Shown: positions 26,363 to 34,134, counted from the first letter of the stretch. The stretch: 64,000 nt of DNA from Selenomonas sp. ND2010 (GCF_000702005.1 NZ_JNKI01000015.1:1-64000); one strand, 5' to 3'. The notes: generated by a model from the sequence alone, not told the origin. Made by a program: numbers and translations.

Positions 26363-26945
26363 AATTACAGTTTGCAGAGGAGTAGTACCCAGTTCGTGTT
26401 CGAGGTAAGTCGCCGGCGGCGGGGGCCCCAGTACCAACGCTCCACCGGTGACAACCCGCTACAAGAAATTTTTGCCTTTTAATTAAGAGTTGGAAAACAG
26501 TTAAACGCGCTTCGCTTGGACGAAACTGCTTTTCCAACGAGAACGCAGGCAAAAATTTCTTGCTTCACGCGGAACGTCAAGGCTACGCTTATGGTACTGG
26601 GCCCCCGCCGCCTAGGTTAAAGCCGGCACGAATTGCTGCGCCCTCGGAGGGAGGAGCCCTGAGAAAATCGTCACAGACTCAGCCGCCGCTAGGGGCAGTG
26701 CCATAAACGAAGCGTTTGATGTTTTCCGTGAAGAACGAAATTTTTATCCTCACCGTTCGTCGAAAAATTGCTACCGTTCAAGCGAAGCGCGTTTTGCAAC
26801 TTTTTCGATGCTTAATTTAAGATAAAAATTTCGTTTAGGAAAACATCTCCCGCGTAGTGTTGGCACTGCCCCTAGCGGTGGCGAAGAGCTGCTTCGAATA
26901 AGGTTCCACTAACCGATAAACTGTAATTTTACAGCCTCTTTTTGT
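26363..26945 (+). repeat. Large structured non-coding element (copy 2, complete)
   Basis: No gene fits the 863 bp between larD and larB; most of it is this element. An outer stem pairs 26363-26373 with 26918-26928. Hairpin A spans about 26393-26632: GC-rich arms 26415-26434/26593-26612, a 16-bp perfect stem 26462-26477/26547-26562, and inner stem 26489-26502/26524-26538. Hairpin B spans 26682-26882: a 22-bp stem 26682-26703/26861-26882, then 26718-26727/26838-26847, 26734-26748/26821-26835 and 26760-26771/26796-26808. Apical loops 26503-26521 and 26776-26794 are complementary over 19 nt. A short hairpin CTGTA-ATTT-TACAG with a T-rich tail ends it. The right half recurs at 1-212. From about 26950 to 27109 I see only a weak promoter-like TTGGTG/AATAAT pair (26988-27016). 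Confidence 0.85.
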
Positions 26946-26946
26946 A
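26921..26946 (+). terminator. Terminator-like hairpin at the 3' end of the structured element
   Basis: CTGTA-ATTT-TACAG followed by CCTCTTTTT; copy 1 has the same hairpin followed by TTCTTTTTT at its end. The stem is short (5 bp), so termination efficiency is uncertain. Its 5' arm overlaps the closing stem of the element. Confidence 0.5.
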
Positions 26947-27109
26947 TAGTTAGTGTTCAGATAAAGGGGAACTGGATGTATAAGCAGTTGGTGCGTTGCA
27001 CTTCGGGAGAAATAATGCATGGGAAGGAAGCTTGTTTTAGTTATAGAGGAGTTTTCTGGTTTAACGCGAATTTATGTAATGCGAGATTGGTGCGAAATGA
27101 GGGGTATGA

Positions 27110-27868
27110 ATGACACATGACGATATCGTTGATTTATTGCAGTCCTATAAATCAGGAGAATTGTCTGAGGCAGAGGCCGTAAAAAAAATCATAGATAAGC
27201 CGTTTGAGGATATGCGTTTTGCGGAAGTTGACTACCATCGTGAATTACGCCAGGGAATGCCCGAGGTAATTTACGCTGCGGGAAAAACGCCAGAGCAAGT
27301 GCGCGATATTTTTTATTCGCTTTATAACCACAGTGAGGGAAATCTTTTGGCAACACGTGCGACAGAAGAGCATTATGCCAAAGTGCTGGAAAAAGTGCCA
27401 GAAGCCGTATACGATGAAATGGCACGCCTCATTTATTTGGATCGCGATCAGCGGCTGAATCGTGACGACAAACATAAGATATTAGTCATTACCGCTGGAA
27501 CCAGTGATATTCCCGTAGCGGAGGAGGCCCGTCTAACGGCTTATTTATTTGGCAATCAGGTAGAGACTTGTTATGATTGTGGTGTGGCGGGGATTCATCG
27601 CTTGTTTGCTCATTTACCCGAGATCAAAGAGGCCAATGTCATAATCGTAATTGCTGGCATGGAAGGGGCACTGGCAAGCGTGGTAGGTGGGCTTACGGAT
27701 AAGCCGGTAATAGCGGTTCCGACGAGTGTTGGCTATGGGGCCTCTTTCCATGGGGTAGCGGCTTTGCTATCGATGCTAAACAGCTGTGCGATGGGGGTTT
27801 CTGTGGTAAATATCGACAATGGGTTTGGTGCGGGAGCACTAGCGAATAAAATAAATAAATTGAGGTGA
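27110..27868 (+). CDS. larB: Nickel-pincer cofactor biosynthesis protein LarB
   Basis: A 252-residue LarB related to PurE. It carboxylates the pyridinium ring of NaAD and cleaves the anhydride, the first step of the nickel-pincer cofactor. Recognised from ATRATEEHYAKV, the PurE-like VITAGTSDIPVAEEA, VIVIAGMEGALASVVGG and VPTSVGYGASFHGVAALL. The ATG has GAGGGG 5 nt upstream. larC follows after 4 nt. Confidence 0.95.
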   Translation: MTHDDIVDLLQSYKSGELSEAEAVKKIIDKPFEDMRFAEVDYHRELRQGMPEVIYAAGKTPEQVRDIFYSLYNHSEGNLLATRATEEHYAKVLEKVPEAVYDEMARLIYLDRDQRLNRDDKHKILVITAGTSDIPVAEEARLTAYLFGNQVETCYDCGVAGIHRLFAHLPEIKEANVIIVIAGMEGALASVVGGLTDKPVIAVPTSVGYGASFHGVAALLSMLNSCAMGVSVVNIDNGFGAGALANKINKLR

Positions 27869-27872
27869 AAAA

Positions 27873-29090
27873 ATGCGAGCGATATATTTGGATTGTTTTG
27901 CCGGAATTAGTGGCAATATGTTTCTGGGGGCGATGATACAGGCTGGAGTTCCAACGGCTTTTTTGGAAAAGGAATTGGCCAAGCTCTCCATGCATGAGGA
28001 ATTTTCGGTAGAGATTACTGACACGCTAAGAAATGGGATTCATGCGGTGTATGTCGATGTGAAACTAGGTCAAAACCATGGAAATCATCATCATCATGAG
28101 GATCATCATCACGCACATGTCCATCGGACCATGCGTGATATACGCGCCATACTAGAGCAATCGCCTTTGCGGACCCCGGTTAAGCAGCAAGCTTTAGCAA
28201 TCTTTATGGAAATTGCCAAAGCCGAAGGCAAAGTACATGGAAAACCGGCAGAAGAAGTGTCGTTTCATGAAGTGGGGGCGGTAGACTCCATTGTCGATAT
28301 TGTCGGTGCGGCAATATGCTTGGATTATTTAGAGATTGAAAGAGTTTTTGTATCTACACTTACCACGGGCAGCGGCTTTGTGGAATGTGCGCATGGACGT
28401 ATGCCCGTCCCGGCACCAGCAGTCGCAGAACTTTTGATGGGGTGGAGAACCGAACGTGGTACAGAAACCAAAGAGCTGGTAACGCCGACGGGAGCTGGAA
28501 TTGTAGCAGCGCTGGGGACGTATAGCGCGGACTTGCCTCAGGGATTTACCGCAGAGTGCATTGGCTATGGAGCAGGGAGTCATGAACTTGCCATTCCCAA
28601 TGTATTGCGGGTATATCTGGGAGAATATCTGGGAAGTGGCAGCAGCAAGCTGTCAATTATTGAAGCGAATATCGATGACATGAATCCGCAGATCTATGGC
28701 TATCTTTATGATCGCTTGTTAGCGGCCGGAGCATTGGATGTTTGGACTACCAATATATATATGAAGAAAAACCGCCCGGCTCAAAAGTTATCGGTTCTAG
28801 TCGATGAACAGTGTCAGGAGAATTGTGTGGATGTTGTATTCCAGGAAACCACCAGCATTGGCTTGCGGATAATGGCTGTGGATGCGCGCAAGGAGTCTTC
28901 CCGTCATTTGGCCAAGGTAGATACCCGCTATGGGGTCGTAAATTGTAAAGTCAGTGCCTGGAAGGGAAAACTGACGCATGTTTCGGCGGAATATGAGGAT
29001 TGCCGAAAGTTGGCGGAAGAAACTGGAGTACCGCTTAAAGTTATTCAACAGGAAGCACTCAAGATGGTCAATGAACGGTTGGGAGATTGA
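27873..29090 (+). CDS. larC: Nickel insertion protein LarC (uninterrupted)
   Basis: A 405-residue LarC, the CTP-dependent nickel-inserting enzyme of the cofactor pathway. The N-terminal half opens with YLDCFAGISGNMFLGAMIQ, has a His-rich nickel-binding stretch (residues about 69-86) and VSFHEVGAVDSIVDIVGA. The C-terminal half has SIIEANIDDMNPQIYGYL and DVWTTNIYMKKNRPAQKLSVL. In L. plantarum larC1 and larC2 are joined by programmed frameshifting; here one frame covers both. No larE follows. Confidence 0.95.
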   Translation: MRAIYLDCFAGISGNMFLGAMIQAGVPTAFLEKELAKLSMHEEFSVEITDTLRNGIHAVYVDVKLGQNHGNHHHHEDHHHAHVHRTMRDIRAILEQSPLRTPVKQQALAIFMEIAKAEGKVHGKPAEEVSFHEVGAVDSIVDIVGAAICLDYLEIERVFVSTLTTGSGFVECAHGRMPVPAPAVAELLMGWRTERGTETKELVTPTGAGIVAALGTYSADLPQGFTAECIGYGAGSHELAIPNVLRVYLGEYLGSGSSKLSIIEANIDDMNPQIYGYLYDRLLAAGALDVWTTNIYMKKNRPAQKLSVLVDEQCQENCVDVVFQETTSIGLRIMAVDARKESSRHLAKVDTRYGVVNCKVSAWKGKLTHVSAEYEDCRKLAEETGVPLKVIQQEALKMVNERLGD

Positions 29091-29117
29091 AGGGAATCGG
29101 TCGGCCGGCTGACTTAG

Positions 29118-29146
29118 TTGACAAAGCATTTGCCTCCCGATACAAT
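29118..29146 (+). promoter_or_regulatory. Promoter of the RpiB-like gene
   Basis: TTGACA at 29118-29123, 17-nt spacer, TACAAT at 29141-29146. An imperfect 16-bp inverted repeat, 29132-29147 with 29164-29179, overlaps the -10 and the ribosome-binding site. Confidence 0.8.
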
Positions 29147-29186
29147 CAAGGTAGCAATAGTTTGATCGTATTGGGAGGTTTTATTT

Positions 29187-29648
29187 ATGAAGATTGCAAT
29201 GGCAAATGACCACGCAGGAACAAAACTCAAAGAAGAAATCAAAGCATATTTGGAAAGCGAAGGACATGAGGTCAAAGACTTTGGTGCCTATGATGAGGAA
29301 TCCTGTGATTTGTCTGATTTCGTATATCCGGCAGCTATGGCGGTGGCGAAAGGAGAATGCGACCGGGGCATTTTTGTCGATGGCGTTGGTTATGGCAGTG
29401 CGATGATTGCCAATAAATTAAATGGCATCTACGCGGTAGTTTGCCAGGACCCGTTCTGCGCACAGCTTGCTCGTCAACACAATGACAGCAATGTCTTGTG
29501 CTTGGGCGGCAAAATCATCGGCGGTGCGATTGCCATGGAGACGGTAAAGACCTGGATGCATACGGATCCATTAACGGCGGAGAAATATGTTCGCCGTGTT
29601 CAGAAGGTTAAAGAAATCAACGATAAGCACTGTGTTCCGGTAAAATAA
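29187..29648 (+). CDS. RpiB/LacA/LacB-family sugar-phosphate isomerase
   Basis: A 153-residue protein of the RpiB family (AMANDHAGTKLKEEIKAYL; GSAMIANKLNGIYAVVCQD; LARQHNDSNVLCLGGKIIG). The position of the catalytic Cys of classic RpiB (CGTGIG) holds Asp65 in VDGVGYG, so it may be a ribose-5-phosphate isomerase with another base or act on another sugar phosphate. It is transcribed alone from a strong promoter. Confidence 0.85.
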   Translation: MKIAMANDHAGTKLKEEIKAYLESEGHEVKDFGAYDEESCDLSDFVYPAAMAVAKGECDRGIFVDGVGYGSAMIANKLNGIYAVVCQDPFCAQLARQHNDSNVLCLGGKIIGGAIAMETVKTWMHTDPLTAEKYVRRVQKVKEINDKHCVPVK

Positions 29649-29684
29649 GACGTGTGCTCTGAGGGGCCAGTCAAGGAGAATTTC

Positions 29685-29713
29685 TTGACAAACGATAGGC
29701 CGGTCGCTATAAT
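29685..29713 (+). promoter_or_regulatory. Consensus promoter of yceD-rpmF
   Basis: Perfect TTGACA (29685-29690) and TATAAT (29708-29713) with a 17-nt spacer. Transcription should begin near 29720, leaving a leader of only about 13 nt. Confidence 0.9.
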
Positions 29714-29732
29714 GGATTGAGGTTGATGCTGA

Positions 29733-30236
29733 ATGATGAATGTTAATATTGCTGAATTAAATACTGACTTAGGCAGGGAACTACCCTTTTCCTTTACGAC
29801 GACTGCGGAAGAACTAGATGCCATAAGTGAGGATTATGCGTTCGACGGGCCGATTGAGGTCACGGGGACGGTGGTCTATACAGGCACTTGTTGGCGGGTG
29901 TCGGGAAAAATCAAGGTAGTAAAAACTTTTGTCTGTGGTCGGTGCCTGACGGATTGCCGGGAAGATCAGTCGTATGATTTTTCAGAGGATTACAGTCGGG
30001 AAGCAGCGGAAACAGAAGACTTAGTCAATGTGTTTGAGGGAGATATGCTGGATATCCAGGATATGATCCGGGATACCCTGCTTGCGGCCCAGCCGCTCAG
30101 TAATATCTGCAAGCCCGACTGTAAAGGGCTTTGTCCAGTGTGTGGACATAATCTGAATGAAGGCGATTGCGGTTGCGATCGTTTGGTTATAGATCCGCGC
30201 ATGGCAGCATTACAGCAATTATTGAAAAAAGACTAA
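29733..30236 (+). CDS. yceD: DUF177 / YceD family protein
   Basis: A 167-residue DUF177 protein. YceD and its plant relatives are needed for normal 23S rRNA accumulation. The C-terminus has the zinc-ribbon-like CKPDCKGLCPVCGHNLNEG. It directly precedes rpmF, an arrangement conserved in many bacteria. Either of two adjacent ATG codons (29733, 29736) may start it. Confidence 0.93.
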   Translation: MMNVNIAELNTDLGRELPFSFTTTAEELDAISEDYAFDGPIEVTGTVVYTGTCWRVSGKIKVVKTFVCGRCLTDCREDQSYDFSEDYSREAAETEDLVNVFEGDMLDIQDMIRDTLLAAQPLSNICKPDCKGLCPVCGHNLNEGDCGCDRLVIDPRMAALQQLLKKD

Positions 30237-30278
30237 GTTCCCCATAGGAACACAAAGACTTAAGGAGGTGTATCCGAC

Positions 30279-30458
30279 ATGGCAGTACCAAAGCGTAAAA
30301 CTTCCAAAGCTCGCCGCGATCAGCGTCGTGCTAACTGGAAATTGGAGGCTCCGGGTTTTGTTTCTTGCCCGCAGTGCCACGAGCCGAAGATGCCTCATCA
30401 TGTATGCCCGGAATGTGGCTATTATGATGGCAAAGAGGTTGTCAAGGCAGCAGAATAA
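30279..30458 (+). CDS. rpmF: Large ribosomal subunit protein bL32
   Basis: A 59-residue bL32 starting [20 protein letters not shown], with a zinc-binding CPQC...CPEC pair. RBS TAAGGAGGTG lies 8 nt upstream. It follows yceD by 42 nt and ends the operon. Confidence 0.97.
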   Translation: MAVPKRKTSKARRDQRRANWKLEAPGFVSCPQCHEPKMPHHVCPECGYYDGKEVVKAAE

Positions 30459-30469
30459 TTAGAAGCTGT

Positions 30470-30506
30470 ATAAGCAGGACGGAGTTGTCCTGCTTATTTT
30501 ATTTCT
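30470..30506 (+). terminator. Terminator of yceD-rpmF
   Basis: Arms ATAAGCAGGAC and GTCCTGCTTAT with a 6-nt loop and a TTTTATTT tail. Confidence 0.88.
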
Positions 30507-30513
30507 CAGGTAC

Positions 30514-30577
30514 TTGCATTTTTAGGACATACCATTTATAATAGACCATTATATGAGATTGTAGTAGTAGGTACTAA
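30514..30577 (+). promoter_or_regulatory. fapR-fab operon promoter with FapR box
   Basis: TTGCAT (30514-30519) and TATAAT (30537-30542) with a 17-nt spacer. About 12 nt beyond the expected start of transcription lies GTAGTA-GTAGG-TACTAA (30561-30577), matching the 17-bp FapR site (TTAGTA-N5-TACTAA) in all but one arm position. FapR bound there would block transcription until malonyl-CoA releases it. Confidence 0.75.
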
Positions 30578-30597
30578 AAACGCAAGGGGGTGTTTGG

Positions 30598-31158
30598 ATG
30601 GCACGGGTCAAAAAAAAGGAGCGTCAACGGCTGCTCTTGGAACAGGTCAAGACGAAACCTTTTTTGACAGATGAAGAATTGGCAAAATATCTGGAAGTCA
30701 GTGTGCAGACGATTCGGCTGGACCGCCTGGAGCTCGGCATACCGGAATTGCGGGGACGCATACGGAATATGGCGGAAAAGGCGCAGAATAAAGTGAAATC
30801 CATTCAAAGCGGTGAGGTCGTCGGTGAGCTTATCGATTTGGAACTCGGTCATTCAGGTATTTCCCTGTTGCGGGTAACCGATGATATGGTGTTTGCCAAA
30901 ACACAGATTGCCAAAGGGCATTATATGTTTTCTCAGGCAAATTCCTTAGCGTTAGCTGTAATTGATGCACCGATGGCCGTTACAGGTGTCGCTAATGTAA
31001 AATACAAGGTACCAGTTCATGTCGGGGAAAAATTGATTGCTAAGGCGGAAATCGTAAAAGTTCGCGGCAATAAGTATTTTGTGTGGGTAAAGACCCATAA
31101 TGAAACCCAGGAAGTTTTCCGCGCGAAATTCATCATGGTTTCGTGGGGAGAGAAGTAA
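30598..31158 (+). CDS. fapR: Fatty-acid biosynthesis regulator FapR
   Basis: A 186-residue repressor. The N-terminal helix-turn-helix (FLTDEELAKYLEVSVQTIRLDR, about 21-42) is joined by a linker helix to a hot-dog thioesterase-like domain (about 75-185) that binds malonyl-CoA. It starts behind AAGGGGG. It heads the lipid operon it should control, as in Bacillus, and carries a matching operator in its own leader. Confidence 0.95.
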   Translation: MARVKKKERQRLLLEQVKTKPFLTDEELAKYLEVSVQTIRLDRLELGIPELRGRIRNMAEKAQNKVKSIQSGEVVGELIDLELGHSGISLLRVTDDMVFAKTQIAKGHYMFSQANSLALAVIDAPMAVTGVANVKYKVPVHVGEKLIAKAEIVKVRGNKYFVWVKTHNETQEVFRAKFIMVSWGEK

Positions 31159-31173
31159 GGGGGATAAGGACTC

Positions 31174-32202
31174 TTGAAAATTGCAGTTGACGCCATGGGC
31201 GGCGATTTTGCACCGGAGCAGATTGTGTTCGGCGCCGTTCGTGCGGCGAAAAAATATCATTGTGATATTGTACTAGTGGGGGATGAACCGAAAATCCGGG
31301 AGGTGCTCAAACATGAAAATGGTTGGGAGAACTTGGGCATTACGATTCATCACACAACGGAAGTTATTGAGATGGATGAGCATCCTGCTGAGGCAGTTCG
31401 CAGCAAAAAGGATTCTTCCCTGGTCGTGGCGACTCGCCTGGTAAAAGATGGCGCGTGTGATGCTGTTTTATCGGCAGGCAGCACTGGTGCAGCAGTGACA
31501 GCTGCACAGTTGATTTTGAAACGAATTCGTGGCATTGGACGTCCGACGATTGCCACGCCGATTCCGACGCCGAAAGGAGCAACGCTTCTACTGGATTCTG
31601 GAGCCAATGTTGATTCCAAACCCATCCATTTGGTACAGAGCGGAATGATGGGGGCAATCTATGCGGAATACGTATTTGGAACGAAAAATCCGAAGGTAGG
31701 ATTGCTCAACATCGGAGAAGAAGAGACTAAGGGAAATGAACAGGCGAAGGAAACGTATGCCCTGTTAAAAGAAATGCATACGATTAACTTTGGCGGCAAT
31801 GCAGAAGGCCGTGATATCCCGAAGGGAAACTTTGATGTTGTAATTTGTGATGGATTTGTTGGCAATGTTGTGCTAAAATTTGCAGAGGGACTGGCAAAGA
31901 CCATCATGAAGCTTATAAAAGAAGCCATCAAAGATGGAGGCGTTTTGGCGAAATTAGGCGCGCTTATGCTTATGCCAACGCTGAAGAAGCTGGGGAAACG
32001 TTTGGATGCGTCAGAATATGGTGGTGCACCACTTTTGGGAGTTAATGGAGTATGCATCATCAGCCATGGCTCGTCAAATGCTAAGTCAATCTGCAGTGCA
32101 ATCGGAGTCGCGAACGATTATGTGAACGGCAACGTCCTGGAACATATTCGGGATGCACTGACTCAAGAAGAGGTACTGGCAGACGAGGGTGAGAAAAAAT
32201 AA
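31174..32202 (+). CDS. plsX: Phosphate acyltransferase PlsX
   Basis: A 342-residue enzyme converting acyl-ACP to acyl-phosphate for phospholipid synthesis. Recognised from KIAVDAMGGDFAPEQIV, SAGSTGAAVTAAQ and LLNIGEEETKGNEQAKE. TTG start behind AAGGGGGATAAGGA, 15 nt after fapR. The gene fabH, often next in such operons, is missing here. Confidence 0.96.
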   Translation: MKIAVDAMGGDFAPEQIVFGAVRAAKKYHCDIVLVGDEPKIREVLKHENGWENLGITIHHTTEVIEMDEHPAEAVRSKKDSSLVVATRLVKDGACDAVLSAGSTGAAVTAAQLILKRIRGIGRPTIATPIPTPKGATLLLDSGANVDSKPIHLVQSGMMGAIYAEYVFGTKNPKVGLLNIGEEETKGNEQAKETYALLKEMHTINFGGNAEGRDIPKGNFDVVICDGFVGNVVLKFAEGLAKTIMKLIKEAIKDGGVLAKLGALMLMPTLKKLGKRLDASEYGGAPLLGVNGVCIISHGSSNAKSICSAIGVANDYVNGNVLEHIRDALTQEEVLADEGEKK

Positions 32203-32224
32203 CGCCTGAGGAGGACTAATTTTA

Positions 32225-33172
32225 ATGTTTGAAAACAATGCAATCTGTAAACTACTGAACATAAAGTACCCGATTTTCCAGGGCGGTATGGCCTGGATCG
32301 GTACGGCAGAATTGGCTTCGGCTGTATCTAATGCCGGTGGTCTTGGTATCATCGGTGCTGGACACATGCCGCCAGATATTCTGCGTGCAGAGATTCAGAA
32401 ATGCAAAGGCTGGACGGATAAACCGTTTGGTGTCAATATCATGCTTATGAGCCCGTATGTAAAAGAAGTCATGCAGGTCGTTATTGATGAGCGAGTTCCG
32501 GTCGTTACGACTGGTGCTGGCAACCCTGGTGAATATGTTCCGGCACTCAAGGAAATCGGTACCAAGGTTATTCCGGTTGTTGCTTCGGTAGCATTGGCTA
32601 AACGCTTGGTTCGCAGCGGTGCTGATGCCGTTATTGCTGAGGGCACGGAGTCTGGTGGTCATATCGGTGAGATTACGACGATGGCACTTCTGCCGCAGGT
32701 CGTTGATGCGGTGGATGTTCCGGTCATTGGTGCCGGTGGTATTGCCGATTCCCGTGGTGTAGCAGCAGCCTTTGCGCTTGGTGCCCAGGCTGTTCAGATG
32801 GGGTCCCGCTTCGTTATGAGTGAGGAATGCATTGCCCATCCGGACTACAAGAAAATGGTTAAACAGGCGAAGGATCGTTCCACGGTGGTTACGGGCCGTA
32901 AGCTTGGTCATCCAGCGCGTGTACTTGCGAACAAGCTCACGCGTAAGTTTGAGGAACTCGAAGCAGCTGGTGCTTCCAACGAAGAACTCGAGAAGCTTGG
33001 CGTAGGTTCGTTGCATCGTGCAACCCACGAAGGTGATGTCCAGAATGGTTCCGTCATGATCGGCGAAATCTCGGGCATGCTCAATGATATTAAACCGGTA
33101 AAACAGATTATTGAAGAAATCGTAGCTGGTCTGCCAAATGTTATCGACACGATTCAGCAGGATTGCAAATAA
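32225..33172 (+). CDS. fabK: Enoyl-ACP reductase II (FMN-dependent)
   Basis: A 315-residue FMN enzyme of the FabK/nitronate monooxygenase superfamily. It reduces enoyl-ACP in the last step of each elongation cycle. KYPIFQGGMAWIGTAELASAVS starts the TIM barrel; VIAEGTESGGHIGEITTMALLPQV and GAGGIADSRGVAAAFALGA bind flavin. Its position between plsX and fabD supports the FabK role. RBS GAGGAGG. Confidence 0.93.
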   Translation: MFENNAICKLLNIKYPIFQGGMAWIGTAELASAVSNAGGLGIIGAGHMPPDILRAEIQKCKGWTDKPFGVNIMLMSPYVKEVMQVVIDERVPVVTTGAGNPGEYVPALKEIGTKVIPVVASVALAKRLVRSGADAVIAEGTESGGHIGEITTMALLPQVVDAVDVPVIGAGGIADSRGVAAAFALGAQAVQMGSRFVMSEECIAHPDYKKMVKQAKDRSTVVTGRKLGHPARVLANKLTRKFEELEAAGASNEELEKLGVGSLHRATHEGDVQNGSVMIGEISGMLNDIKPVKQIIEEIVAGLPNVIDTIQQDCK

Positions 33173-33188
33173 TTGGAGGTAATTGACG

Positions 33189-34133
33189 GTGAGTAAACTT
33201 GCATTTGTATTCCCCGGTCAGGGAGCTCAGACGGTTGGCATGGGTAAAGATTTCTGCCAGCAGTATGACGTAGCAAAGAAACTGTTCCAGCAGGCTGATG
33301 AGGCACTTGGCTATTCCATCAAGGAGATGTGCTTTGAAGGGCCGGCAGAAGATTTGCAGCTGACGGCAAATACGCAGCCGGCAATTCTTACGATGAGCGT
33401 TATCGCTAATGAGATTCTCAAAGAACATGGCATCCAGCCGGATGTAACGGGCGGTCACAGCCTCGGTGAATATTCGGCACTGGTTGCTGCTGGTGTCCTG
33501 GATTTCCAGGATGCTGTTCTTCTCGTACACAAACGCGGTCAGTTCATGCAGGAAGCAGTACCGGTTGGTCAGGGCGGCATGGCAGCTATCATTGGCCTTG
33601 CCGATGAAGTCATTGTCGATGCTTGTGAGAAGGCAACCAAGACCGCTGGTGAAGTACAGGCGGTTAACTTCAACTGCCCAGGCCAGACAGTTATTGCTGG
33701 TACGACGGCAGGTGTTGAGGCAGCAGTTGAGACCCTCAAGGAGGCTGGCGCTAAGAAGGCAGTAATTCTGCCGGTATCGGCGCCGTTCCATTCCACGCTG
33801 ATGAAACCGGCAGCTGAGAAACTCGCTGCCGAGCTTGACAAGGTCACGATTCGCGATGCCAAGATTCCAGTGGTTTCGAACTTCACGGGTGAACTCGAGA
33901 CCAAGGCTGAGGAGATCAAAGCAAACCTCGTAGCTCAGGCAGATCATCCAGTAAAATGGATTGCCTGCGTCAATACGATGAAGGAGTTCGGGGCAGAGAC
34001 CTTTGTTGAGGCTGGCCCGGGTAAAACCCTCTGTGGCTTCAACCGCCGGATCGACAAGGCTCTCAAGAGCATGAACGTAGAAAATCTGGAAAGTTTGCAA
34101 AAAACGCTTGACTATTTCAAGGAGGTCCGCTAA
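33189..34133 (+). CDS. fabD: Malonyl-CoA:ACP transacylase
   Basis: A 314-residue acyltransferase loading malonyl onto ACP. The active-site serine lies in GGHSLGEYSALVAAG, with FVFPGQGAQ at the N-terminus and APFHSTLM later. The GTG at 33189 lies 8 nt after GGAGGT; a TTG at 33183 is too close to it. Confidence 0.96.
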   Translation: MSKLAFVFPGQGAQTVGMGKDFCQQYDVAKKLFQQADEALGYSIKEMCFEGPAEDLQLTANTQPAILTMSVIANEILKEHGIQPDVTGGHSLGEYSALVAAGVLDFQDAVLLVHKRGQFMQEAVPVGQGGMAAIIGLADEVIVDACEKATKTAGEVQAVNFNCPGQTVIAGTTAGVEAAVETLKEAGAKKAVILPVSAPFHSTLMKPAAEKLAAELDKVTIRDAKIPVVSNFTGELETKAEEIKANLVAQADHPVKWIACVNTMKEFGAETFVEAGPGKTLCGFNRRIDKALKSMNVENLESLQKTLDYFKEVR

Positions 34134-34134
34134 T

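Noticed and set aside
26835-27020. Minus-strand 61-codon frame at the end of the structured element
   Set aside because: Overlaps conserved hairpin and terminator sequences; no ribosome-binding site; the matching region of copy 1 does not maintain it as a gene.
28077-28118. CAT/CAC-rich stretch that looks like a short repeat
   Set aside because: It is the His-rich nickel-binding segment of LarC, in frame, not a CRISPR or microsatellite of separate interest.
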